Positions 14,616 through 21,372 of a stretch of DNA of 32,130 nucleotides are shown one piece after another. Each line of letters starts with the position of its first letter. Position 1 is the first letter of the stretch. This DNA is from Chloroflexota bacterium (GTDB taxonomy: Bacteria > Chloroflexota > Anaerolineae > JAAEKA01). The DNA lies in assembly GCA_034717495.1 (NCBI GenBank), contig JAYELL010000081.1, forward strand, positions 1 to 32,130, in the 5' to 3' direction. The translations under genes and the position numbers were made by a program. Under the pieces are notes generated by a model, which saw only the letters and a list, made by a program, of their open reading frames with translations, made no database searches and was not told the DNA's origin.

Positions 14616-15638
14616 ATGGCAACCGACCTGTGGCAAATTCGGCGCAAGAAGCGTTATTCGCTCGATGAACTTTCCAAACGCTGCGGCATCCACCCGGGCC
14701 TTATCAAAGCCTACGAATTGGGCGAACGAACCATTCCGTTGGCAGACCTGGAAAAACTCGCCCTGGCGCTGGAGGTCGAATCGTGGGACATCAAGGAGTT
14801 GTCCGATCCCCCACCGCGAAACTCCAGCCGGTCCCAGCCCCAAGAGCCCCAAGAGCAGCAAGAGCAGCAAGAGCAGCAACAGCCTCCTGACGACGTACGC
14901 GGGCAGTCCCGCTACGACTCGTCGCCGAGCTACTCACGATACGCGAACGATATCAGCCAACCCTACGGCAGCAGCCGTCCGGGTTCCGGCAGTAGCGAGC
15001 GCCGATCCCACGGAAGCGACCGCGAGCGCCAGGGTGGCTCGCGCTATGATTCGGGCTCTGGCAGCTACGACCGGAGACCTACCTACAACAACCGGGGTCG
15101 CTCCCCTTCCAGGTCATCCCGCTCTGGATATCGTGACCGTCGCAGCCAGCCGCGCAAGAAGAGCCCGCGTCGCCAGAAGGCCGCACCAGCCCGGGCGACG
15201 CAGATCGAACACTTGAAGAAGTTGCTGGTCCGTCTTGATATGTCCGGAGACGATTTCATGCGCTTGGCAGGCAAGCCGCTTAGCTTGTTGACCCGCAAGG
15301 AAGCGGCTCATCTTCTGACGACCTGCCAGGATCTGCTGGCGACACGAAAGCCGCCCAAACCCAAGGGAAAGCGTCAGCGCCCATATCTGCCAGAGTCGGT
15401 GGACGAGCACGAACTGGTCTACTTGACGCAGGTGCAGATGGACAAACGAAATCTCAAGTTGACGCTCTTCAACGGCGAGCCGATGGAGGGAACTCTGCTC
15501 GGCTTCAGTCCCTACGCCTTGACATTAGCCACGCCAGAGGGACCGGAAGTCACAGTGCAAAAACTGGCAGTCGCGTATTACGCGGTTGATCCTGCACCGG
15601 CCGTGGAAGAGGATGAAGAGGACGGGGAATCAGCATGA
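14616..15638 (+). CDS. XRE-like HTH, disordered RS/RG-rich linker and Hfq/Sm-like domain fusion
   Basis: A 340-residue protein with four visible parts. Residues 5-60 are a Cro/C1-type HTH (RRKKRYSLDELSKRCGIHPGLIKAYELGER). Residues 62-190 are low complexity: a Q-E run, then Ser/Arg/Gly/Tyr-rich sequence likely to be disordered and RNA-binding. Residues 194-243 form a helical module (IEHLKKLLVRLDMSGDDF). Residues 265-325 resemble an Hfq Sm fold: KLTLFNGEPMEGTLLGF matches the Sm1 pattern (LvNGxxlxGxIxxF), and TVQKLAVAYYAV sits where Hfq has YKHAIS. I infer a nucleic-acid-binding regulator, perhaps a riboregulator. ATG has GGGAG about 10 bases upstream. It lies 47 bases after scpB and overlaps the next gene by 4 bases. 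Not a family I can name. Confidence 0.75.
   Translation: MATDLWQIRRKKRYSLDELSKRCGIHPGLIKAYELGERTIPLADLEKLALALEVESWDIKELSDPPPRNSSRSQPQEPQEQQEQQEQQQPPDDVRGQSRYDSSPSYSRYANDISQPYGSSRPGSGSSERRSHGSDRERQGGSRYDSGSGSYDRRPTYNNRGRSPSRSSRSGYRDRRSQPRKKSPRRQKAAPARATQIEHLKKLLVRLDMSGDDFMRLAGKPLSLLTRKEAAHLLTTCQDLLATRKPPKPKGKRQRPYLPESVDEHELVYLTQVQMDKRNLKLTLFNGEPMEGTLLGFSPYALTLATPEGPEVTVQKLAVAYYAVDPAPAVEEDEEDGESA
14840..14880 (+). repeat. In-frame 9-bp coding repeat (Gln-Glu-Gln/Pro run)
   Basis: Four to five near-copies of CAAGAGCAG or CAAGAGCCC lie in tandem and in frame, encoding the QEP-QEQ-QEQ run at about residues 76-89 of the HTH-Sm protein. Such units can gain or lose copies without shifting the frame. 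Confidence 0.7.
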
Positions 15639-16105
15639 GTACAGGCGACTATGTTCGTTATTTACGGGCATTGAAGGGTGGACCGACTCCCTATGAGATG
15701 GAAAAAACCAGCGGGCTCTCTTCCAGCGTCTACCGGCAGATTGAGCAGCGCTACCGCTCCACTGGCAGTGAGGCAGACTTCACCATACTCGCCGAGTTCT
15801 TTGAGGTGCCTCTTGAAGAATTCACTGAACGGGACGCATGGAGCCGAAAGCGGCTGAGTTCATTCCTGGTTGACGCCATGGAGCAGCAAGTCCCGGTGCG
15901 TTTTGAACTCCGCTTCGGAGAGAGTATCTCCGGGACCGTAGTGTGGTCTGACCTTGGTGCCGTCATGGTTGCAGGGGAGGACAACCGCGACCTGGTCGTG
16001 CAGCGTCACATGATCGATCGGTGGGAAGCGCTGGGCGAGTTTCACCCGTCCGAAGAATTGAGCGAGGACGACAATCCGGAGGGTGAATGGCTGCCGGAAG
16101 CCTAA
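15635..16105 (+). CDS. Short HTH plus Hfq/Sm-like domain protein, paralogue of the upstream gene
   Basis: A 156-residue protein with the same plan as its upstream neighbour but without the long linker. Residues 5-62 form an XRE-like HTH (PTPYEMEKTSGLSSSVYRQIEQRY, then ILAEFFEVPLEEF). Residues 74-131 resemble an Hfq Sm core: VPVRFELRFGESISGTVV parallels the Hfq VpVsiyLvNGxxlxGxI pattern, and LVVQRHMIDRWE parallels the MVYKHAISTV segment that carries the Hfq His. The tail is acidic. The ATG overlaps the previous stop as ATGA, so the two proteins are made together and may form a hetero-oligomer. Function unknown; the Sm assignment is by pattern and needs structural confirmation. Confidence 0.72.
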   Translation: MSTGDYVRYLRALKGGPTPYEMEKTSGLSSSVYRQIEQRYRSTGSEADFTILAEFFEVPLEEFTERDAWSRKRLSSFLVDAMEQQVPVRFELRFGESISGTVVWSDLGAVMVAGEDNRDLVVQRHMIDRWEALGEFHPSEELSEDDNPEGEWLPEA

Positions 16106-16150
16106 ATGCGGTTCTGGTGACTTCCCCTCAGTAATCCTTGGATCGAAATG

Positions 16151-16207
16151 CCTTGACCCGGCGACGATTTGGTAGTTAAACCGTCGTTGGGTCAGGGTGT
16201 TTTTTTT
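16151..16207 (+). terminator. Rho-independent terminator of the scpB operon
   Basis: A long stem pairs CCTTGACCC-GCGACG (16151-16166) with CGTCG-TTGGGTCAGGG (16182-16197) with small mismatches, followed by TGT and a run of T residues to 16207. It lies 46 bases after the second HTH-Sm gene. Confidence 0.9.
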
Positions 16208-16222
16208 CAGGGGGTGCAGGTT

Positions 16223-16257
16223 AGCGATTCGTAAATCGATCAGCGATTCGCTATAAT
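16223..16257. promoter_or_regulatory. Direct repeat AGCGATTCG next to a -10-like box
   Basis: AGCGATTCG occurs at 16223-16231 and 16242-16250, 19 bp apart, flanking ATCGAT. The plus-strand hexamer TATAAT follows at 16252-16257. No good -35 box fits, and the only gene downstream on that strand starts 500 bp away, across the thioesterase gene in antisense. Possibly a protein-binding site or an antisense start; low confidence. Confidence 0.25.
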
Positions 16258-16293
16258 GACGACACTGGGCAGTTATCGACAGAGCGGTTGGCA

Positions 16294-16731
16294 TCACTCT
16301 TGAACCATAGGAGCGAAGATCTCTCTGAACTGCTGCGGCAACCGTCGTATCTGTCCATCGAAATCGGTACATATCAGGCGGGTAAATCCTGTCACCAGCA
16401 CCTGGCCCTCTTCGACATCGCCGGAAACAGCTGGGCGCACAACGGCATAGCTGAAGGTCAGTCCACGACTGTCGAGCTTTTTCAGCCAGGTGCGAATCAG
16501 AAGCAACTCGTCGTAGACCGCTGGCGATCCATAACGAGCACCGATCTCGGCAATTCGAAAAAAGAAACCGGCTTTTTCCAAATCGGCATAGGAGAAACCT
16601 GAATTCCTCATGTAACTGCTGCGGCCTACCTCGAACCAGACGATGTACTGGCTGTGGTGGACGATGCCCATTGCGTCGGTTTCAGCATAGCGAACCCGCA
16701 CCTTCGTCTTGTCGATGATCTTGTGAGACAT
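16294..16731 (-). CDS. Acyl-CoA thioesterase of the YbgC/4-hydroxybenzoyl-CoA type
   Basis: A 145-residue hot-dog-fold protein. Residues 11-35, VRVRYAETDAMGIVHHSQYIVWFEV, hold the signature of the YbgC/4-HBT group, with the catalytic Asp at D19. The family hydrolyses acyl-CoA thioesters; YbgC members act near the Tol-Pal system in proteobacteria, but no tol genes are nearby here, so the substrate is open. Length is normal for the family and it is probably a homotetramer in the cytoplasm. It is transcribed away from the HExxH gene, and the two start codons are only about 25 bases apart. Confidence 0.9.
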   Translation of the reverse strand: MSHKIIDKTKVRVRYAETDAMGIVHHSQYIVWFEVGRSSYMRNSGFSYADLEKAGFFFRIAEIGARYGSPAVYDELLLIRTWLKKLDSRGLTFSYAVVRPAVSGDVEEGQVLVTGFTRLICTDFDGQIRRLPQQFREIFAPMVQE

Positions 16732-16756
16732 AAGTCATACCCTTTGGATACGATCC

Positions 16757-18145
16757 TTGCAAAACATTAGAGATTCTCTGCAAGCCATTGTAGCTCGGGA
16801 TGCGATCTCAGGCAAAGAGCCTGGCACCGCCGCCCGGGCAAAAACAGGTGCTTCACAAAAACGGATCAGCTGGCGGGCCATATTCGGTCTCGGCCTCATC
16901 TTCCTCATCATGGTTGTCCTCTTACAGGCCGATTGGCGCCCCCGGCGTTCGCCCCTCGACCGCGGCATCGATGCCCTGACCGACGGGCAACGATTCGACC
17001 TCGTCCGGTGGGAAGCCGAGGCAATCTCAGGCAAATTGACCAGCGTGTTTCGTAATTCAAACGAAGCACTAACTGAAGAAGAAGAACGCGCCCTGGTACG
17101 AGGCTATCTGGTCGACGCGCGGCGAATCGGCCAACTGGAAGATGCGATCGACGAGATTCTCAGTGATCCCCAGGGTGTCGATCCAATAGCAGCAACCGAG
17201 CAAGCCCGCGCTGAAGTTGCCGAACTTCGGGAACGCCTCGAGGAAAGAGCGACTGAGGTTGAGACGATTCTTGAGACGCAACTGGCCCGCGAGATAAGAG
17301 CCCTGGGCTTGACCACCGTCGGCACCGGTTGGCCACCTCCCAAGCTGAGCTTCACCGAGCCACCCAAGCTATTGGTTCTATCCCCCCGGGATCGCATTGA
17401 GCGAATCCGCTCAGTGGATCTGGTTTCCGACCTCGATAACACCGATCGGGAGACGCTGGAACAGGCGGTTGCTGAACAGTTTGACATGGTTGCCTATGTC
17501 ACCGGCATCGGCGGCTATGGCGCATGGCCTGCCATGATCGTAAACCGATTCGGTCTTCCCTGGACCACGGAGACTATCGCCCACGAGTGGGTGCACAATT
17601 ACCTTGCCTTTCATCCCCTGGGATGGTCCTTCCTGCAGGGTGGCGATGCGGTCACCATGAATGAGACAGTCGCCAGCATCGTGGGCGAGGAGTTGGGACT
17701 CGCGGTCATCGAAACCAATTATCCTGAACTCCTGCCTCCTCCACCTGTACCATCCGGTGAAGTGCCCGACCCGCAGGACGGGACAGAACCGGACGAGTTC
17801 GACTTTCGGCAGGAAATGAGGGCAACACGCCTGGTAGTCGATGAATTTTTGGCCCAGGGTCTCGTGGAGGAAGCGGAAGCCTTTATGGAGGCCAGGCGCC
17901 TGACTTTCGTCGAACATGGATACCCCTTGCGGGTACTGAACCAGGCATACTTTGCTTTCCACGGCAGCTACGGCACGAGTCCCGCGGCCACTGATCCCAT
18001 CGGCCCGAAGATGGAACGTCTTCGGCAGTTGAGTCCGTCGTTGCAGGCCTTTCTGCGCCTGGTGGACGGCCTGGTGGATCTGGAAGACCTGGACGCGGCC
18101 CTGGAGCGATTGGAGGGAACGGCCGGTGAGGATTCGGGAGCATGA
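16757..18145 (+). CDS. Membrane-anchored HExxH protein, putative metallopeptidase
   Basis: A 462-residue protein of no family I can name. Residues 41-58 form a single hydrophobic segment after a basic N-terminus, so it is an inner-membrane anchor with the bulk outside. Residues 100-180 are charged and probably coiled-coil. Residues 272-283 read ETIAHEWVHNYLAF, a zincin HExxH motif (H276, E277, H280); MNETVASIVGEELG (E303) could supply the third zinc ligand. The fold suggests a zinc peptidase, but activity is inferred. The start is uncertain: a TTG at 16757 is the first usable codon, only 25 bases from the divergent thioesterase start, with GGA about 9 bases upstream. The stop overlaps sfsA by 4 bases. 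Confidence 0.7.
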   Translation: MQNIRDSLQAIVARDAISGKEPGTAARAKTGASQKRISWRAIFGLGLIFLIMVVLLQADWRPRRSPLDRGIDALTDGQRFDLVRWEAEAISGKLTSVFRNSNEALTEEEERALVRGYLVDARRIGQLEDAIDEILSDPQGVDPIAATEQARAEVAELRERLEERATEVETILETQLAREIRALGLTTVGTGWPPPKLSFTEPPKLLVLSPRDRIERIRSVDLVSDLDNTDRETLEQAVAEQFDMVAYVTGIGGYGAWPAMIVNRFGLPWTTETIAHEWVHNYLAFHPLGWSFLQGGDAVTMNETVASIVGEELGLAVIETNYPELLPPPPVPSGEVPDPQDGTEPDEFDFRQEMRATRLVVDEFLAQGLVEEAEAFMEARRLTFVEHGYPLRVLNQAYFAFHGSYGTSPAATDPIGPKMERLRQLSPSLQAFLRLVDGLVDLEDLDAALERLEGTAGEDSGA

Positions 18146-18840
18146 GATGGCACTCGCCGCTGGTGCCGGGCAGATTCATCGCAAGAGACAACCGCTTCCG
18201 CGCTTCAGCATGCCTGGAGGATGGCCGAACCGTGTCAGTACACGTTGCCAATTCCGGCCGACTCAGTGAGCTTTTCAGGCCCGATACACCTGTCTGGATC
18301 CGGCCTGCTTCAGCCGCTCACCAGAGAAAGACCTGGGGCGATCTTACGTTGGTCGAATATGAGAACACGCTGGTTGCGGTGGACGCGCGGCTGCCCAACC
18401 ACCTGGTAGCGGAAGCGCTGCGAGCGGGGAAACTGCGGGGATTTTCCGTACCGACAGCGATTCAATCTGAGGTCACGGCCGGTCGAAGCCGATTGGATTT
18501 CCTGCTGACCTTTGACGAAAACAAGGCCTGCTGGATGGAGACCAAATCGGTAACCCTGGTGCAGCAGGGAACGGCGCTTTTCCCCGACGCGCCTACCGAA
18601 CGCGGCGTGCGACATCTGAGAAAATTGTTGTCGCTTCACCGGCAAGGCAATCGAACTGCGGTGGTGTTTGTCGTTCAGCGCGAAGATGCACAGACGTTTT
18701 CCTGCCATCCCACTGCTCACCCAACCTTCACGTCGACGCTGAGGGAGGTCGCAAGTCAGGGCGTGGGGGTCTACGCCTGCCGGTGCAAGGTCACGCTGCG
18801 GGGAAGCGAGATCAGCGGGTCGTTGCCCGTAGTGCTCTAA
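18142..18840 (+). CDS. sfsA: SfsA, DNA/RNA nuclease family protein
   Basis: A 232-residue protein with the SfsA layout: PGRFIARDNRF near the N-terminus, VHVANSGRLSELFRP (about 34-48), LVAVDARLPNHLVAEAL, then the nuclease-like core RSRLDFLLTFDE, CWMETKSVTLV and ALFPDAPTERGVRHLRKL. The Asp-Glu-Lys set (DFLL and E-x-K) resembles a PD-(D/E)XK-type active site. SfsA was named for an effect on maltose gene expression in E. coli and has later been described as a nuclease; its cellular role is not settled. ATG overlaps the upstream stop as ATGA (18142-18145), so it is co-translated with the HExxH protein. Confidence 0.92.
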   Translation: MRWHSPLVPGRFIARDNRFRASACLEDGRTVSVHVANSGRLSELFRPDTPVWIRPASAAHQRKTWGDLTLVEYENTLVAVDARLPNHLVAEALRAGKLRGFSVPTAIQSEVTAGRSRLDFLLTFDENKACWMETKSVTLVQQGTALFPDAPTERGVRHLRKLLSLHRQGNRTAVVFVVQREDAQTFSCHPTAHPTFTSTLREVASQGVGVYACRCKVTLRGSEISGSLPVVL

Positions 18841-18852
18841 TTTCAACCGGAC

Positions 18853-18881
18853 TTGACAGAAGTTCTCTTTCGTGGGATAAT
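18853..18881 (+). promoter_or_regulatory. Near-consensus promoter of a compact small-ORF unit
   Basis: TTGACA (18853-18858), 17-bp spacer, GATAAT (18876-18881): a perfect -35 and five of six in the -10. It lies 12 bases after the sfsA stop. Predicted start is near 18888, about 55 nt before the small ORF. Confidence 0.8.
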
Positions 18882-18929
18882 AGTGCTGTGCTGGTACAAA
18901 CCAGCCCCCAAAATCGCTATCCTTATCAT

Positions 18930-19009
18930 AGGAGGTGATGCTAATGATTGAAAGTCGTAAGCAAAGCGCCGTAGCATCACCTCTGTTTTCACAGTAGATG
19001 CTACGGCGC
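18930..19009 (+). promoter_or_regulatory. Competing hairpins that can hide a perfect Shine-Dalgarno
   Basis: Three segments can pair in mutually exclusive ways. Segment 1, GAGGTGATGCTA (18932-18943), includes the ribosome site; segment 2, TAGCATCACCTC (18972-18983), is its exact complement over 12 bases. Segment 2 also overlaps GCGCCGTAGCATC (18966-18978), which pairs perfectly over 13 bases with GATGCTACGGCGC (18997-19009), with a further CTGT/ACAG pair inside. Pairing 1-2 would block translation; pairing 2-3 would free it. Segment 2 also copies the 16S anti-Shine-Dalgarno word ATCACCTC. The pairings are read directly; the switch is inference. Confidence 0.6.
18944..18997 (+). CDS. 17-residue small ORF with perfect Shine-Dalgarno
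   Basis: ATG at 18944 opens a 17-codon frame (MIESRKQSAVASPLFSQ) ending in TAG at 18997. The ribosome site AGGAGGTGAT (18930-18939) matches 10 contiguous bases of the 16S 3' end with a 4-base gap to the ATG; an in-frame ATG at 18938 overlaps the site. A strong promoter lies upstream and a strong terminator downstream, so it is an independent gene of about 170 nt. The peptide has no membrane segment and I do not recognise it. It may be a leader peptide whose translation sets the RNA fold, a small protein, or incidental to a non-coding RNA. Confidence 0.45.
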   Translation: MIESRKQSAVASPLFSQ

Positions 19010-19016
19010 GAAAAGC

Positions 19017-19051
19017 AAAGAGGCTGCCTTCGGGCAGCCTCTTTGTGTTTT
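19017..19051. terminator. Bidirectional rho-independent terminator
   Basis: A perfect 12-bp stem AAAGAGGCTGCC/GGCAGCCTCTTT (19017-19028, 19033-19044) closes on a stable TTCG loop. On the plus strand it is followed by GTGTTTT; on the minus strand by GCTTTTC. It ends the small-ORF unit and probably also the HNH gene that stops at 19070. Confidence 0.92.
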
Positions 19052-19069
19052 CTCTCTTGCTTTTCCCCG

Positions 19070-19582
19070 CTATTTTCCGGCAACGTAGAGATACTTGTTC
19101 CAAACCTCCCGCTGACCTATCTCTCCCAGCATGGCCATGGCCACATAGCGGGGGCGATACGGCTTTCTGCGGAGCGCCATGCGCGCCTCCCTGGGCGTGC
19201 GATTCCCCTTGCGCTGGTTGCACGGGCGGCAAGCCACAGCCACATTCTCCCACTCGGTCCGGCCTCCCCTGCTACGCGGCATAACATGATCGATGGTTAG
19301 ATCGCCCCGGCCCGGCGTTGCGCCACAATATTGGCAGGTGTATTGATCACGTGCCAGGATAGTGCGCCGGGACAGTGGCAAGGTCAACCGGCGCGGGATG
19401 CGCACGTAGTATACCATTCGGATGACCAACGGCACGGGCAGTGACAGTTTTTCGGCGCGCAACCGGGCTTCCGCTGCCTCCAGCAGTTCCGCTTTCTCCT
19501 TGAGCAGTAACACAATAGCCCGTCTGATTGACACGACACTCAAGGGCTCATAGGTCGCATTCAGCACCAATACCGATTTCAT
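19070..19582 (-). CDS. HNH endonuclease family protein
   Basis: A 170-residue protein starting MKSVLVLNATYEPLSVVSIRRAI. The C-terminal half has a zinc-stabilised HNH motif: CQYCG, then LTIDHVMPRSRGG (catalytic His in DH), WENVAVACRPCNQRKGNRTP. This standalone family is widespread in free-living bacteria, including Chloroflexi, cyanobacteria and actinobacteria, usually outside mobile elements; its role is not established. I chose the ATG at 19582, because the frame upstream reads as noise and the family starts with this motif; GGGAGG lies about 11 bases before it. It is followed by a bidirectional terminator and sits downstream of the tRNA cluster on the same strand. Confidence 0.85.
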   Translation of the reverse strand: MKSVLVLNATYEPLSVVSIRRAIVLLLKEKAELLEAAEARLRAEKLSLPVPLVIRMVYYVRIPRRLTLPLSRRTILARDQYTCQYCGATPGRGDLTIDHVMPRSRGGRTEWENVAVACRPCNQRKGNRTPREARMALRRKPYRPRYVAMAMLGEIGQREVWNKYLYVAGK

Positions 19583-19681
19583 GCAGTCAATGGCCTCCCG
19601 TTCCCTGTGCCCACCACAGGGTTGCCGGAACGAAAAAGGCGCCCAGAATCGGATCGAAGCTGGGCGCGTCGCGAATGGCTG

Positions 19682-19758
19682 TGGGGTGACCAACGGGGCT
19701 TGAACCCGCAACCTCCTGGGCCACAACCAGGTGCTCTGCCGTTTGAGCTATGGTCACC
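19682..19758 (-). tRNA. tRNA-His (GTG)
   Basis: On the minus strand, GGTGACCA pairs with TGGTCACC in an 8-bp acceptor including the extra G(-1):C73 pair specific to tRNA-His. The anticodon loop TTGTGGC has GTG at 34-36. The T-arm has GGTTCAAGCC. CCA is encoded (19684-19682), unlike in the neighbouring tRNA genes. Confidence 0.95.
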
Positions 19759-19807
19759 ATAATACTGTATACAAGACCATCAACCGGTGCGATACCGCCG
19801 ATGAGAG

Positions 19808-19878
19808 CTCGGGGACGTGGATTCGAACCACGATTAGAGGATTCAAAGTCCCCGGTCCTGCCATTGGACGATCCCCGA
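19808..19878 (-). tRNA. tRNA-Gln (TTG)
   Basis: Acceptor TCGGGGA/TCCCCGA, T-arm GTGGTTCGAATCCAC, and anticodon loop CTTTGAA with TTG at 34-36. The discriminator is G and CCA is not encoded. Confidence 0.94.
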
Positions 19879-20004
19879 AGGATCCGTTCAGAGAAGCCGG
19901 CAGTACGAATCCCGTAAACTGGCCAACTCCCTAAGCTGTGTTCGGGCCTATTATACGCGAAAGAGCTATTTCGTCAAGAAGAAAGCAACAAACATCGGTA
20001 ATTC

Positions 20005-20047
20005 TAACTCCCCTCCCCGATTCGGGAAGGGGCCGAGGGTGGAGTTA
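20005..20047. repeat. 43-bp imperfect inverted repeat between tRNA genes
   Basis: TAACTCC (20005-20011) and GGAGTTA (20041-20047) are exact inverted ends. Between them CCCTCCCCGATTCGGGAAGGGG folds back. Similar CCCCTCCC-ATTCGGG-AGGGG elements are common intergenic hairpins in some bacterial genomes; this one separates tRNA-Phe from tRNA-Gln. Confidence 0.55.
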
Positions 20048-20133
20048 TGAGAGTCACCAGGGTGGGGGGATTATTCCGGGAAGGGATACTCTGGTCGCCG
20101 ATTGAGAAACGTTACCCTTTGTCAAAAAAAAGG

Positions 20134-20206
20134 TGCCGAGACCCAGACTTGAACTGGGGACAACTTGATTTTCAGTCAAGTGCTCTACCAACTGAGCTAT
20201 CTCGGC
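20134..20206 (-). tRNA. tRNA-Phe (GAA)
   Basis: Acceptor GCCGAGA/TCTCGGC with discriminator A, D-arm TAGCTCAGTTGGTAGAGCA, anticodon loop CTGAAAA with GAA. The genomic sequence continues CCT, so the terminal A of CCA must be added after transcription. Confidence 0.96.
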
Positions 20207-20273
20207 ACAAGAACGAAAAATGGCTAACGGCAAATGGCGAGTTGTCGCAATCTGCCATCAACCATCATGTTCC

Positions 20274-20347
<74 letters not shown>

Positions 20348-20406
20348 ATGGGTTATGGTTATCGATCCGCTGTGAAACCAGATGCTCTGAACACCTGATC
20401 CTGCAG

Positions 20407-20479
<73 letters not shown>

Positions 20480-20501
20480 ATGCACACTGCTCGGGCGGAG
20501 G

Positions 20502-20584
20502 TGCCGACGAGAGGACTCGAACCTCCACGCCCAAAGGGCAACAGATCCTAAGTCTGTAGCGTCTGCCAATTCCGCCACGTCGGC
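20502..20584 (-). tRNA. tRNA-Leu (TAG)
   Basis: An 83-nt type II tRNA. Acceptor GCCGACG/CGTCGGC, D-arm TGGCGGAATTGGCAGACGC typical of Leu, anticodon loop CTTAGGA with TAG, and a long variable arm (TGCCCTTTGGGCGT). Discriminator A; CCA not encoded. It is the first tRNA after rnpB in the direction of transcription. Confidence 0.95.
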
Positions 20585-20699
20585 ACGGGTGGGCGGCGGA
20601 TCAAATTCAAGCTGGTGGTACTCCCGATTCTGTTCTATCCGTCATCTGTCTCCGGGCTGAATCAGCCCAGGCAGCTCCTGATTTGCCGGGTGTGACCCG

Positions 20700-21085
20700 A
20701 CCTCACCGTCGCCGCTGCGACGAGACCGAACTACGCCCTTGAAAGGGAGGCCCATACCGTCGTTCGACGGATGGCCACTTTCGTTGCCCGGCCCACTCGC
20801 CTTGCTCCCAGTTGCACGCTCGCCTAGCCGGTGCCATTACTGTCACCGCTGGTGGGCTCTTACCGGGCCATCTGACCCCCTCGCCTCTGCGAGGCCACCG
20901 TTTCAGCCCTGACGCCGCCAGGCGCCGGGATTGCTTTCTGTTGCGGTTGTAGTCACCAAGGTGTTTCCACCCGGTGCCCTCACTTACTGTTTCATGAGGC
21001 AACCTTCCACTGCCGGAGCAATGGTGGGAGTCGGGAAGTTCCTCTAGCCACCCAATGAATGGATGACCAGCGACGGATCTCCAGC
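20700..21085 (-). ncRNA. rnpB: RNase P RNA (bacterial type A-like)
   Basis: Read on the minus strand, the conserved core is present in order: GAGGAACTTCCCGACTCC (P4 5' strand region), ACAGAAAGCAATCCCGGC, GGGCTGAAACGGTGG, and GGTAAGAGCCCACCAGC. The ends pair through CCGTCGC (21076-21070) and GCGACGG (20712-20706), which I take as the closing stem region. RNase P RNA is the catalytic part of the enzyme that trims tRNA 5' ends. It lies upstream of six tRNA genes on the same strand and has a consensus promoter. The usual GAGGAAAGTCC is slightly altered here. End positions are estimates within about 20 bases. Confidence 0.92.
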
Positions 21086-21133
21086 TTGTTTGTCCTTTTT
21101 CATTGTTAAGGTCTGCCGCCATCAGCGTCAAAG

Positions 21134-21162
21134 ATTATACCACGCGGGCCTGTGATTGTCAA
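21134..21162 (-). promoter_or_regulatory. Fully consensus promoter of rnpB
   Basis: On the minus strand TTGACA (21162-21157), a 17-bp spacer and TATAAT (21139-21134): all twelve consensus bases match. Transcription would start near 21127, about 40 nt before the estimated 5' end of RNase P RNA. Confidence 0.92.
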
Positions 21163-21209
21163 TTTCCGCGTCAAAAAACCAGCAATTCACCAGGAATGAA
21201 CCACAGCGC

Positions 21210-21372
21210 TGTCCTGAGCGTAGCCGAAGGAAAAACGCAGATTGGCGATGATCAATCCAAAAAAAGGATCGGCGATGATCTGCGCCGGAGGTCTGCGGTG
21301 AAATCAAAAAACAACATGACCGCAAGATGAACGCAGACGTGTCCTGAGCGTAGCCGAAGGGTGAACGCTGAT
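21210..21372. repeat. Cluster of dispersed intergenic repeats
   Basis: The word TGTCCTGAGCGTAGCCGAAGG occurs at 21210-21230 and again at 21340-21360, exactly 130 bp apart. Its inverse is at 30359-30379. Between them is a copy of the GATCGGCG-ATCTGCGCCGGAGGTCTGCG element also found at 9866-9961 and 12152-12200. No gene is seen. The cluster fills the gap between the rnpB promoter and the moaD-moaE gene. Confidence 0.75.

Noticed and set aside
16252-16257. TATAAT as promoter of the HExxH gene
   Set aside because: It is about 500 bp upstream, would read through the thioesterase gene in antisense, and has no good -35 box.
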